From Phycisphaerales bacterium AB-hyl4 (lineage in GTDB: Bacteria > Planctomycetota > Phycisphaerae > Phycisphaerales > Phycisphaeraceae): DNA of 64,000 nucleotides. Location: NCBI GenBank assembly GCA_041821185.1, contig JBGUBD010000001.1:496001-560000 (forward strand), in the 5' to 3' direction. This document shows, one piece after another, positions 32,177 to 40,435 of this stretch (positions within the stretch are counted from its first letter, which is position 1; the number at the start of each line of letters is the position of its first letter). The notes under the pieces were generated by a model that searched no databases, had not been told where the DNA came from, and was given only the letters and a program-made list of their open reading frames with translations. The translations under genes were made by a program, and so were the position numbers.

Positions 32177-33598
32177 CTACAAAACAAACTTGCTCAAATC
32201 CTTGTCCTTTACGATCGACGCCACCTGCTCGCGAACAAATTCCTCCGTCACCTTCAACTGCGAATCGCCCGCTTCCACCCGATCCGGCGCGTCGAAGTTC
32301 ACCTGCTCGAAGACCTTCTCCACGATCGTCATCAACCGTCGAGCGCCGATGTTTTCCAGCGACGCATTCGCGTCCGCCGCCAGTTCCGCCATCGCTTCAA
32401 TCGCGCCATCCTCGAACGTAACCGTCAGCCCTTCAACGCCAAGCAGCGCTTCCTGTTGGCGCGTGAGTGCGTTGCCAGGTTCGGTGAGAATCCGCACGAA
32501 CTCCTCCTTGCCCAACGGCGAAAGCTCCACGCGAATCGGAAACCGCCCTTGTAACTCCGGCATCAGATCGCTCACCGCCGCGGAATGAAACGCGCCCGCC
32601 GCCACGAAAAGAATGTGATCCGTCTTCACCATGCCATGCCGGGTGTTCACCGTCGAACCTTCAACGATCGGCAGCAGGTCGCGTTGCACGCCCTGCCTCG
32701 AAACGTCAGGCGAACCACCACCACCCCCACCGCCTTTCCCGCCGCCGCTGCCCGATGCGACCTTGTCGATTTCATCGAGAAAAATGATCCCGCTCTGCTC
32801 GGTGCGCTCGATCGCCTCGGCGGTGATCTTTTCCGTATCCAGCAGCTTCTCCGTCTCTTCCTCGGCGAGCACGCGGCGGGCGTCCGTCACCTTCATCTTC
32901 CGGCGCTTGCTCTGCTCGGGCATCATCTTCTCCAGCATGCCCGCCATGTCCGGGTCCATCTGGTCCAGGCCCATGTTCGCGAACATCATGCCCGTGTTCG
33001 GCTTCCGCTGAATGACAATCTCCACCTCCCGATCATCAAGCTTCCCCGCGTCAAGCTGCTCGCGCAGCCGCTCGCGAATGCGCTCCCGCCGCTCCTGCGA
33101 AGCCTCTGGCGGAACATAGCCCGAGGAACTCTCGCCGCCATCGGAATTGCTCACCGTCGCCCGCGAGCGAAACGTCGGCTCCGAGCCGGGCAACAACAGA
33201 TCGATCAGCCGATCGTTCGCCGCCTCCGTCGCCCGTTCGGTCACCTTTTCCGCCTGCTCCGCGCGAACCATCGAGATCGCCTGCTCCAGAAGGTCGCGAA
33301 TCATCGACTCCACGTCCCGGCCGTGGTAGCCGACTTCGGTAAACTTGCTCGCTTCAATCTTGATAAACGGCGCGGACGCAAGCTTCGCCAGTCGGCGGGC
33401 GATCTCCGTCTTACCCACGCCCGTGGGCCCGATCATGATGATGTTCTTGGGATATACCTCGCGCGCGATCTCGCCTTCAAGCCGACGACGACGCCAGCGG
33501 TTGCGAATCGCCACCGCCACGGCCCGCTTCGCATCGGCCTGGCCAATAATGTAACGATCCAACTCATCCACAATCTGTCGGGGGGTCATGTTCTCCAT
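32177..33598 (-). CDS. hslU: HslU, ATPase subunit of HslVU protease
   Basis: 473 residues. ClpX-like AAA+ unfoldase that feeds proteins to the HslV peptidase. It has the early TPRQIVDELDRYIIGQADAK, Walker A GPTGVGKTE, KFTEVGYHGRDVESMIRDL, Walker B IIFLDEID, the I-domain (helical, residues ~110-230) and the C-terminal end DLSKFVL needed to contact HslV. An unusual Gly-rich insert follows the Walker B strand. ATG 33598 was used; ATG 33589 (GGAG just upstream) is possible. hslV is not in the window. The gene's 3' end is the integration site of the element. Confidence 0.95.
   Translation of the reverse strand: MENMTPRQIVDELDRYIIGQADAKRAVAVAIRNRWRRRRLEGEIAREVYPKNIIMIGPTGVGKTEIARRLAKLASAPFIKIEASKFTEVGYHGRDVESMIRDLLEQAISMVRAEQAEKVTERATEAANDRLIDLLLPGSEPTFRSRATVSNSDGGESSSGYVPPEASQERRERIRERLREQLDAGKLDDREVEIVIQRKPNTGMMFANMGLDQMDPDMAGMLEKMMPEQSKRRKMKVTDARRVLAEEETEKLLDTEKITAEAIERTEQSGIIFLDEIDKVASGSGGGKGGGGGGGSPDVSRQGVQRDLLPIVEGSTVNTRHGMVKTDHILFVAAGAFHSAAVSDLMPELQGRFPIRVELSPLGKEEFVRILTEPGNALTRQQEALLGVEGLTVTFEDGAIEAMAELAADANASLENIGARRLMTIVEKVFEQVNFDAPDRVEAGDSQLKVTEEFVREQVASIVKDKDLSKFVL
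32187..32197 (+). other. right attachment-site core (attR)
   Basis: AACTTGCTCAA, identical to 17347-17357. It encodes, on the minus strand, part of the last residues of HslU (LSKFVL), so insertion recreates the intact gene end. Confidence 0.7.
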
Positions 33599-33730
33599 GG
33601 CTGTATCGTAGGGACTACGACCAGATCCAGCCAAGCGAGGTGCTCATCTGATGGGTTGACGACCTGCCAGTTGGATAATCTGACCTTTGGGGTGACACCG
33701 AGCGGCCACTCGCCCGCCCGCCCCACCGCT

Positions 33731-34624
33731 TCACATGTCCAACCCGAAATCCAGCGCCCGCACCGAATGCGTCAACCCGCCCACGGAAATACGGTCCACC
33801 CCCGTCGCGGCAATCGCGGCGGTCGCATCCAGCGTCACACCCCCACTCGCTTCCAGCAGCACGTCCACCCCCGCCGCATCGCGCATCGCCACCGCCTGCC
33901 GCAGTTGCTCCACCGACATGTTGTCCAACAGCACCATCTCTGCACCGCAAGGCAGCACATGCTCGAGTTGCTCAAGCGTATCCACCTCCACCTCGACGAA
34001 CTTAAGATCAGCATACATCGCCCGCGCCCGCCCGATCGCATCGCGAAGCGTATCCGTCATTGCCTCAAGCGACACCCCAACAAGGTGATTATCCTTGATC
34101 AGCATCGCATCGTGCAGGCCCATGCGATGCGTCGCCCCCCCGCCACACGCCACCGCATATTTCTGCAACGATCGCAGGCCCGGCAGCGTCTTGCGTGTAT
34201 CGCACACCCGCGCCTTCGTGCCCTTCGTCGCCGCGACATACGCAGCCGTATGCGTCGCGATGCCCGATAGATGCGACACGAAATTCAACGCCACCCGCTC
34301 CATCGCCAGCAGCGACCGCACCGGGCCGACAAACCGCGCGACTGTCTGCCCCGACACCACCGCCGCACCGTCGCGCGTCCCGCACGTTACTTCGATTCGC
34401 CCATCGTACGCCTTCGCCACCGCAGGCAGCACCGCCAACCCCGCCACCACACCCGCCTCGCGTGCAACCATCCGCGCGTCGCCCGACCGCTCCGCTGCGA
34501 TCAACACCCGCGACGTCACATCCAACCCGTTGGGGCCAACGTCTTCCTCCCGCGCCCGCTGTACCAACCCCGCCACATCGTCCGCCGAGGCGAATCCGTC
34601 CAGCATCACATCGGTATCTATCAT
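33731..34624 (-). CDS. nadC: nicotinate-nucleotide pyrophosphorylase (carboxylating)
   Basis: 297 residues. It converts quinolinate and PRPP to nicotinate mononucleotide in NAD synthesis. Characteristic blocks: EEDVGPNGLDVTS, ALNFVSHLSGIATHTAAYV, DTRKTLPGLRSLQKYAVACGG, HRMGLHDAMLIKDNH, FVEVEVDTLEQL, LLDNMSVEQL and LLEASGGVTLDATA. The start at 34624 overlaps the stop of the ASCH gene (TGATG), so the two form an operon. Confidence 0.95.
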   Translation of the reverse strand: MIDTDVMLDGFASADDVAGLVQRAREEDVGPNGLDVTSRVLIAAERSGDARMVAREAGVVAGLAVLPAVAKAYDGRIEVTCGTRDGAAVVSGQTVARFVGPVRSLLAMERVALNFVSHLSGIATHTAAYVAATKGTKARVCDTRKTLPGLRSLQKYAVACGGGATHRMGLHDAMLIKDNHLVGVSLEAMTDTLRDAIGRARAMYADLKFVEVEVDTLEQLEHVLPCGAEMVLLDNMSVEQLRQAVAMRDAAGVDVLLEASGGVTLDATAAIAATGVDRISVGGLTHSVRALDFGLDM

Positions 34625-35307
34625 CAAGGCAGCCCTTTCGCATTCGCACACGCGAACGCCACACCATACCGCCGCCCGCCGAGCATCACAAAACGCACCC
34701 GATCGCCCGCCACCACCCCAGCGTCGGCAAACAGCGCCCGCCAACCACGCCATCGCACCCGTTGATCGCGGTACAACGTCGTCTGCACCACGTCCCCTCG
34801 GGGCAGCATCAACTCAAACGTGCCTTCACCGAAAAAACGTGAACGCCCCGCCACCGAAACATATCCGTTGCGCAGCGCCCCCGCCGTCAACGCCACCTCC
34901 AGCCACGGGCTCGCCTCGTCCGCCAGCACATGCCACGCCTTGTACGCCGACCGCCCATAGCTCGGCCCGACATCGCACGCCGCCACCTCACGCAACTCAA
35001 CAAATGTCGCATATCGGCTCGCCCGCTTCGCCTGCCAGTACACATCATCCCCACACACCCGCGCGTCGAACCGCTCGCGCAGCCTCACCACCGCACTCGG
35101 CGTCAACGCCTCAAAAAACATCACCCGCCCCGCAACCGCCGTCGCCATGAACGGCCCGCCCGACGCCTTGATAAACAGCCGCTCCCCCGTCCGCACAACC
35201 CCATAAGGCTCAACCGCCGACTTCGTCAGCCGACTCTCCACCGTCTTCCGCCCCGCAAGCACCGCCCGCACATAAGGCCGCTGCAAAATCGCCACATGAC
35301 ACGCCAT
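34624..35307 (-). CDS. ASCH-domain protein with C-terminal beta-barrel-like region
   Basis: 227 residues. The N-terminal half is an ASCH domain: ILQRPYVRAVLAGRKTVESR (GxKxxExR) and GERLFIKASGGPF. ASCH domains bind RNA or modified nucleosides. The C-terminal ~100 residues (RNGYVSVAGRSRFFGEGTFE, RWRGWRALFADAGVVAGDRV) look like a small pseudobarrel of the B3/AbrB type; this is by eye. ATG 35307 was chosen over an upstream GTG. Coupled to nadC. Confidence 0.7.
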   Translation of the reverse strand: MACHVAILQRPYVRAVLAGRKTVESRLTKSAVEPYGVVRTGERLFIKASGGPFMATAVAGRVMFFEALTPSAVVRLRERFDARVCGDDVYWQAKRASRYATFVELREVAACDVGPSYGRSAYKAWHVLADEASPWLEVALTAGALRNGYVSVAGRSRFFGEGTFELMLPRGDVVQTTLYRDQRVRWRGWRALFADAGVVAGDRVRFVMLGGRRYGVAFACANAKGLP

Positions 35308-35371
35308 CAACACCCCCCCAACTCAAAACCAGAAACGAGAAACGAGATTCCAAAAACCCAAACCCCACCAT

Positions 35372-36175
35372 TTACCCGTTCGCCGCCTCCCACAACATGT
35401 TCCCCGCCGCCAGCGCCGCCCCCACATACATCACCACCACAAACGGCCGCTCCGGTATCCGCTTGTACATCCATATCCCGATCACCACCCCCACCGGGAT
35501 CATCGGCACGAACCACAACCCCTCAAGCAGTGTCGCCGGGTTGATCAACCCCAACCAGACAAACGTCGGCAGCTTCGCCACGTTTGTGATCATGAAAAAC
35601 AGCACCATCGTCCCCACCAACGCCGCTTTCGCCATCCGCTGCTCTAACAGATAAATCGACACGATCGGCCCCGCCGAGTGTGACAACGTCGAGGTCAACC
35701 CCGCCGCTAACCCCGTCCCCCGTCCGCCCCAAGGCCCCGGCGGAATCCGCGGCACCGCGCCGCCCACCATGCGATAACACTGCAGCACCACAAACACCAG
35801 GCACAGCGACCCCACCAACAAATTCAGCCAGAACGTCAACGTCCCCCGCTCCGACAACTCCCACAGCACCGCCGAGCCGAGCACAATACCCGCCATCGCT
35901 CCGACCAGCAGCCAGTTCATATGTCGCCGAGACTGTTTGCGAAAATGCGTCCCCACCGCGAACACGTCCGCCACAATCAACAACGGCAACATCACCCCCA
36001 CTGCCCGGTCCGCCGGCACGACGTTCGCCACCAACGGCAGCGCCACAATCCCCACACCACCGCCGAAGCCCGCCTTCGAGATGCCCACCAGCAGCACCGC
36101 CAGGCACATGGCCGTGACATACCACCACACCGGCGTGCCATCGGGTATCACAGGCAGCGGAAGCAGGTCGAACAT
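35372..36175 (-). CDS. TauE/SafE-family permease
   Basis: 267 residues, about eight transmembrane helices, with the family's two half-repeats: VGISKAGFGGGVGIVALPL near the start and GLAAGLTSTLSHSAGPIVSI at the second repeat. The family exports sulfite, sulfoacetate or related anions, or acts as putative permeases; substrate unknown here. ATG 36175 was selected since upstream codons are Cys/Arg-rich and untypical. Confidence 0.88.
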   Translation of the reverse strand: MFDLLPLPVIPDGTPVWWYVTAMCLAVLLVGISKAGFGGGVGIVALPLVANVVPADRAVGVMLPLLIVADVFAVGTHFRKQSRRHMNWLLVGAMAGIVLGSAVLWELSERGTLTFWLNLLVGSLCLVFVVLQCYRMVGGAVPRIPPGPWGGRGTGLAAGLTSTLSHSAGPIVSIYLLEQRMAKAALVGTMVLFFMITNVAKLPTFVWLGLINPATLLEGLWFVPMIPVGVVIGIWMYKRIPERPFVVVMYVGAALAAGNMLWEAANG

Positions 36176-36368
36176 GCCCGCCAGTGTAGTAACGCGGCGT
36201 CTGCCCTGCCCGCCCGACCTTGCCGACTGATCACACTTCCGGATACGCTTGCAGGCACGAGATGGCCAACAACCCGCATGACAATCCACCGCCTCCCAAC
36301 CACCTTCACCCCTCAGCCGTCATCGCCCGCGGACGATTCGAGTTCAAACGTAAACTGATCGCACGCGC

Positions 36369-36701
36369 ATGATCGTACGCCACACCCAACCCGGCCCCGA
36401 AACACACGGCCTCACGCCCGGCCGACTCTACGCAGTCATCGGCATTGAAGCCGACGATTACCGCATCCTCAACGACTTCGGCGAACCCACGCTCTTCCCG
36501 CCCGACGTTTTCGAACTCGTCGACACCCGCGAGCCTGCCGACTGGATCACCACCACAGGCGACGACGACGAACGCTACGCCTACCCCCCACCGCTGAACC
36601 GTCCCGGCTTCTTCGAAGGTTATTTCGACCGCGACCCCGCCACCGTCGCCGCCTTCTGGCAACGCGTCAACGACCAGTTGAACACCGCTGCGGCAGGGTG
36701 A
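36369..36701 (+). CDS. conserved-looking small hypothetical protein
   Basis: 110 residues. N-terminal SH3-like strands (GRLYAVIGIEADDYRILND, FPPDVFELVDTREPADW) suggest a small barrel, and the C-terminus is helical (PATVAAFWQRVNDQL). No family recognised. Single gene between two minus-strand genes. Confidence 0.65.
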   Translation: MIVRHTQPGPETHGLTPGRLYAVIGIEADDYRILNDFGEPTLFPPDVFELVDTREPADWITTTGDDDERYAYPPPLNRPGFFEGYFDRDPATVAAFWQRVNDQLNTAAAG

Positions 36702-36731
36702 GGAACATCGTTGGGTGCCTCGACACCGAAT

Positions 36732-36962
36732 TCAACGAGCACCAAGCAAATATGCAATCCAACCCACCGTGCCGCCGAATATGCCGCCAACCAAACCGCT
36801 CGCAATTCCAACGAGAGCAATCTCAAAAATACCACTGACAACGTCACCAGTGGAGAAGGTTGGCTCCAAGGCCATAACCATCAAAACCACATAGGCGCTT
36901 ATTGCGGCGACTCCAAGCACACAACCAGTGACTGCACCTGCAATAGCCCCTCGCCTAATCAT
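36732..36962 (-). CDS. small membrane protein, Gly-zipper type
   Basis: 76 residues with two hydrophobic Gly/Ala/Val helices (GAIAGAVTGCVLGVAAISAY and IASGLVGGIFGGTVGWIAYL). ATG 36962 has GAGG 8 nt upstream; a GTG at 36989 is the alternative. Lower GC than its neighbours. Function unknown. Confidence 0.6.
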   Translation of the reverse strand: MIRRGAIAGAVTGCVLGVAAISAYVVLMVMALEPTFSTGDVVSGIFEIALVGIASGLVGGIFGGTVGWIAYLLGAR

Positions 36963-37007
36963 GATTGGGTCCTCGCCAGCATAATGCACCAGCCTATATG
37001 ATCTCGC

Positions 37008-38987
37008 TCACGTCAGGTACGTATACCCCTGCAATCCATCTTCATAAAACCGCCGCAGCACGCGCGACTCTTCCAGCGTCAGCTTCTTCTGGCGCAGCGC
37101 CTGCTCGACCGACTTGCGGAAGTTCCGTCGCAGGTCTTCCGTGTCGAACTGCACGTATCGCAACACTTCCGTGACGGTGTCGCCTTCGACGATTTCCTCG
37201 ATTTCGACTTCGCCCTGTTCGTCGATGCTCACGTGCACCGCGTTCGTGTCGCCGAGCAGGTTGTGCAGGTCGCCGAGGATTTCCTGGTATGCACCGACGA
37301 GAAACGTCGCCAGATAATAGTCATCGCCCTGCGAGTACGGGTGCAGTTCCAGGACAGGCTTGACGTCCTGCTCGCCGATAAACTGGTCGATCTTGCCATC
37401 GCTGTCGCAGGTGATGTCCGCGATGATGCCCTGGCAGGTCGGCTCCTGCTCCAGCCGATGGATTGGCATGATGGGAAACAACTGGTCAATCGCCCACGCG
37501 TCCGGCATCGACTGGAAAATTGAATAGTTGCAGAAGTACGTATCGCTCAGCCCGGCTTCCAGGCCTTCAAACTCCTCCGGCACGTAAGGCAGTGTGCGGA
37601 CGATCGCAAGCACCTTCGAACACACTCCGTAATACAGCCGCTCCGCCAGGCCGCGCAGCTCCAGCGTGCAGTAGCCGAGGTTAAATAGATGCAACACTTC
37701 GTCGCGTGCGAGCTGCGCATCGTGGTAATACTCGTGCAGGTTCTTTTCGCTGATCTCGTGGAAGCAGTCGAAAAGCATCTGGATCGCCTTAGGCAGCTTC
37801 GCTCGTTCGTCATCACTCGGACGGTCCGGCAACTCAAACTTGTCAAAGCCAGACCAGCCGAGCACGTTGAACACCAGCACACTGTGGTAAGCGACCATCG
37901 CCCTGCCCGATTCGCTGATCACCGTCGGATGCGGCACGCCCGCCGCGTCGCAGGTTTCCTTCACGTGATAGATCACATCGTTGGCATACTCCTGCAACGA
38001 GTAGTTGATGCTGCTGGCGAAGTTGGTCTTGCTCCCATCATAGTCCACCCCAAGCCCGCCGCCGACGTCGACGTACTGCAACCCCGCGCCCATGCGATGG
38101 ATCTCAACATAAACGCGCATCAGCTCGATGATCGCGCTTTTGATGTTGCGGATATTGTTGATCTGACTGCCCAGGTGGAAATGCACCAGGTTGAGGCAGT
38201 CGAGCATGTTTTCGCTGCGCAGGTAGTCCACCGCTTCGACCACTTCGCTGACGAACAGGCCGAACTTCGACCGCGGCCCGCCGGACTGTTCCCATCGCCC
38301 CGCACCGCGGGCCGACAGCTTGACGCGGATGCCGATCTTCGGCTTCACGTTATGCAGCTTCGCATAACGCACGATCAGCTTCAGCTCGGAATACTTCTCA
38401 ACCACCGGGATGATGTTCTTGCCGATCTTCGTCGCGAGGATGACCGCTTCGATAAACTGCGCGTCTTTGAAACCATTGCAGACAATCGGCGTCTCGTCGT
38501 CCTGCACCATCGCCATCACCGCGAGCAGTTCCGGCTTCGAGCCGGCCTCCAGCCCGAAGCCGTGCGCTTGCCCGAACGCCTGAATCTCTTCGACGACGTG
38601 GCGTTGCTGGTTGACCTTGATCGGGTAGACGCAGCGGTAGCCGCCTTGGTACTCGTTCTCGGTGATCGCCGTCTTGAACACCTCGGCAAGCTCGGCCAGT
38701 CGATGGCTGAGGATATCGCTGAACCGGATCAACAGCGGCGGCTGAACATCGCGCTTGCGCAAGTCATCGACAAGCTGTTTCAGGTCCACCTCGCGCTCGG
38801 CCCGCTTGTCGGGGCGGACGACGACGTGGCCTTTCTCGTTAATCGAAAAATAGCCTTGCCCCCACTGGTGAATGCCGTACAACTCGCCGGCCGCGTCCAA
38901 CGACCAGCCTGCGGGTGCGGCGATCGGCGCGTCAGTCAGTTTGTCGGCAGCAGCGCGGTCTTCGGTGGCGGAACGCTTATTCGGCAT
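37008..38987 (-). CDS. speA: biosynthetic arginine decarboxylase
   Basis: 659 residues, the standard length for SpeA (fold III PLP enzyme making agmatine for polyamine synthesis). The PLP lysine lies in CVYPIKVNQQRHVVEEI. Other blocks are GLEAGSKPELLAVMAM, NGFKDAQFIEAVILATKIG, HFHLGSQINNIRNIKSAI, YVDVGGGLGVDYDGSKT and the C-terminal CDSDGKIDQFI with active-site Cys. ATG 38987 chosen, with GGAGGG about 11 nt upstream. Confidence 0.95.
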   Translation of the reverse strand: MPNKRSATEDRAAADKLTDAPIAAPAGWSLDAAGELYGIHQWGQGYFSINEKGHVVVRPDKRAEREVDLKQLVDDLRKRDVQPPLLIRFSDILSHRLAELAEVFKTAITENEYQGGYRCVYPIKVNQQRHVVEEIQAFGQAHGFGLEAGSKPELLAVMAMVQDDETPIVCNGFKDAQFIEAVILATKIGKNIIPVVEKYSELKLIVRYAKLHNVKPKIGIRVKLSARGAGRWEQSGGPRSKFGLFVSEVVEAVDYLRSENMLDCLNLVHFHLGSQINNIRNIKSAIIELMRVYVEIHRMGAGLQYVDVGGGLGVDYDGSKTNFASSINYSLQEYANDVIYHVKETCDAAGVPHPTVISESGRAMVAYHSVLVFNVLGWSGFDKFELPDRPSDDERAKLPKAIQMLFDCFHEISEKNLHEYYHDAQLARDEVLHLFNLGYCTLELRGLAERLYYGVCSKVLAIVRTLPYVPEEFEGLEAGLSDTYFCNYSIFQSMPDAWAIDQLFPIMPIHRLEQEPTCQGIIADITCDSDGKIDQFIGEQDVKPVLELHPYSQGDDYYLATFLVGAYQEILGDLHNLLGDTNAVHVSIDEQGEVEIEEIVEGDTVTEVLRYVQFDTEDLRRNFRKSVEQALRQKKLTLEESRVLRRFYEDGLQGYTYLT

Positions 38988-39142
38988 GGCGATCGATTCC
39001 CTCCAGGTATGGCGGGGCGGGCGGGTCAAACAATGAGTTTAACGCAGGCGGCGCGGAGTTTCTCGTTTCTGGTTCCAGATATAAAGCCCACCAATGGCAG
39101 CCGGGAGCTTCTTCATCCCAACCCCAAACCAGAAACGCCCCC

Positions 39143-40366
39143 TCACGCCTTCTTCAGCGTGATGTGCACAATCTCCGCCGGAGCGTTTGTTCGCAGCGGG
39201 AACCAGTTGCCCGCGCCGTTCGAGACGATCAGCTTGCTGCGATCCTTCTCGTACAGCCCGGTCCAGTACTTGAACATCAGCGGGCCGGCCCCGAAGCCGT
39301 CATTGAGCATCAACTGTCCGCCATGCGTATGCCCCGCCAGCGTCAGCGGAATGCGATGCTCCGTCGCACGATCAAACGCATCGGGGTGATGCGCCAGCAA
39401 GATGGGGAATGCATCGTGATCACGCCGCGCCACCGCCCGATCCACATGCGGCGCGATCGGCTTGCCTCGGCCGTGCCAGGCAATGCCCATCAACTGCACC
39501 CGCTCGCCATGCACACGAACCGTTTGCGCCTCATCCACCAGCAACGGCGTGCCGTGCTCGCGTACCGCCTCGCGGAAATTCTCCCGCCCGTCGAACAGAT
39601 CATGATTCCCCTCGCACACGAACAGGCCCGACCGCGGGTCGATGCGATCAATCATCCGCAACGCTTCGGGCAAGTCGTGCAACGTGTTATCAATCACATC
39701 GCCGGTGATCAGGACAAGGTCTGCAGCAAGATCGTTCGTCGCGTCCGCAATTCGGTCCAGAATACGGCCGCGCGTAAACTTGCCCACATGCGTATCACTT
39801 AAATGCGCAATCGTCATCCCATCCAACGCCGCAGGCAAATCATCAAACCGCAGCGTGTACTCGGTAATCTGAAACCGCCGCTTCTGCGGAATGCTGACCG
39901 CCGTCGTCCCCAACGTCGCGAGCATCGGCAACGTCACCGCCGCCGTGGTCATCATCTGTCGTCGCGTCATCCGATCACTCGGCAGCATTGCCGACTCGAC
40001 CACCTCCGGCACGTCGGCCTTGCGGACCCACCGACGAACCCGCCGCATCAGCCACCCCCCGCCCCGCCAGATCGTCCACAACCCCATCGACGGCAGCGCC
40101 ACGAACGGCAGAAAGATCAACCCCCACAACATCATGTACGCCAGAATCCACGAATGCGGCGTCCACGCCACACCCATCCATCGCGTGCCCAGCAGCCACA
40201 GGTAACAGACGCTGAACACAACAACGAACACCCCCATCAACAGCCGCCACCCCCAGTTGTAAGGCAGCCCGCGCAGCCGACGGTCGGCCCACCACCACCA
40301 ACCCAGCCCCGCCACCAGCGGCAAGCCCAGGATCGCCAGGTAGTAGATGACTCGTATGCTTTCCAT
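39143..40366 (-). CDS. membrane-anchored metallophosphoesterase
   Basis: 407 residues. Three or more N-terminal transmembrane helices (residues 5-100), then a calcineurin-like phosphoesterase domain with all metal motifs: SDTHVG, GDVID, GNHD, LLAHHPD and GHTHGGQ. The LpxH/YkuE-like group of membrane phosphoesterases has this layout; substrate unknown. RRQMMTTAAVTLPMLATLGT before the catalytic domain is a twin-arginine-like stretch in an unusual internal position. Confidence 0.85.
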   Translation of the reverse strand: MESIRVIYYLAILGLPLVAGLGWWWWADRRLRGLPYNWGWRLLMGVFVVVFSVCYLWLLGTRWMGVAWTPHSWILAYMMLWGLIFLPFVALPSMGLWTIWRGGGWLMRRVRRWVRKADVPEVVESAMLPSDRMTRRQMMTTAAVTLPMLATLGTTAVSIPQKRRFQITEYTLRFDDLPAALDGMTIAHLSDTHVGKFTRGRILDRIADATNDLAADLVLITGDVIDNTLHDLPEALRMIDRIDPRSGLFVCEGNHDLFDGRENFREAVREHGTPLLVDEAQTVRVHGERVQLMGIAWHGRGKPIAPHVDRAVARRDHDAFPILLAHHPDAFDRATEHRIPLTLAGHTHGGQLMLNDGFGAGPLMFKYWTGLYEKDRSKLIVSNGAGNWFPLRTNAPAEIVHITLKKA

Positions 40367-40435
40367 AACCTCACACTATACGCGAGCAACCGCCGCAACG
40401 GACGCTTTATTCCGCGTCACCCCGCCGATCGCCGA

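Larger units (their letters stand above)
17347..32197. mobile_element. integrated satellite-like element (PICI-like) in the 3' end of hslU
   Basis: Bounded by direct repeats AACTTGCTCAA at 17347-17357 and 32187-32197; the right copy lies inside the last codons of hslU, which is left intact. Gene order from the right: tyrosine integrase, HTH/Xis genes, prim-pol-like protein, RepA-like helicase, repeat cluster, terminase small subunit, many small coupled genes, toxin module; all on the minus strand. I found no large terminase, portal, capsid or tail genes. That combination (int, alpA-like, pri/rep, terS, no structural genes) matches phage satellites such as PICIs. 'Satellite' is inference; a decayed prophage or integrative plasmid is the alternative. 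Confidence 0.8.

Noticed and set aside
17347..32197. Complete prophage
   Set aside because: No large terminase, portal, protease, capsid or tail genes recognised, and the size is far below that of a tailed phage genome.
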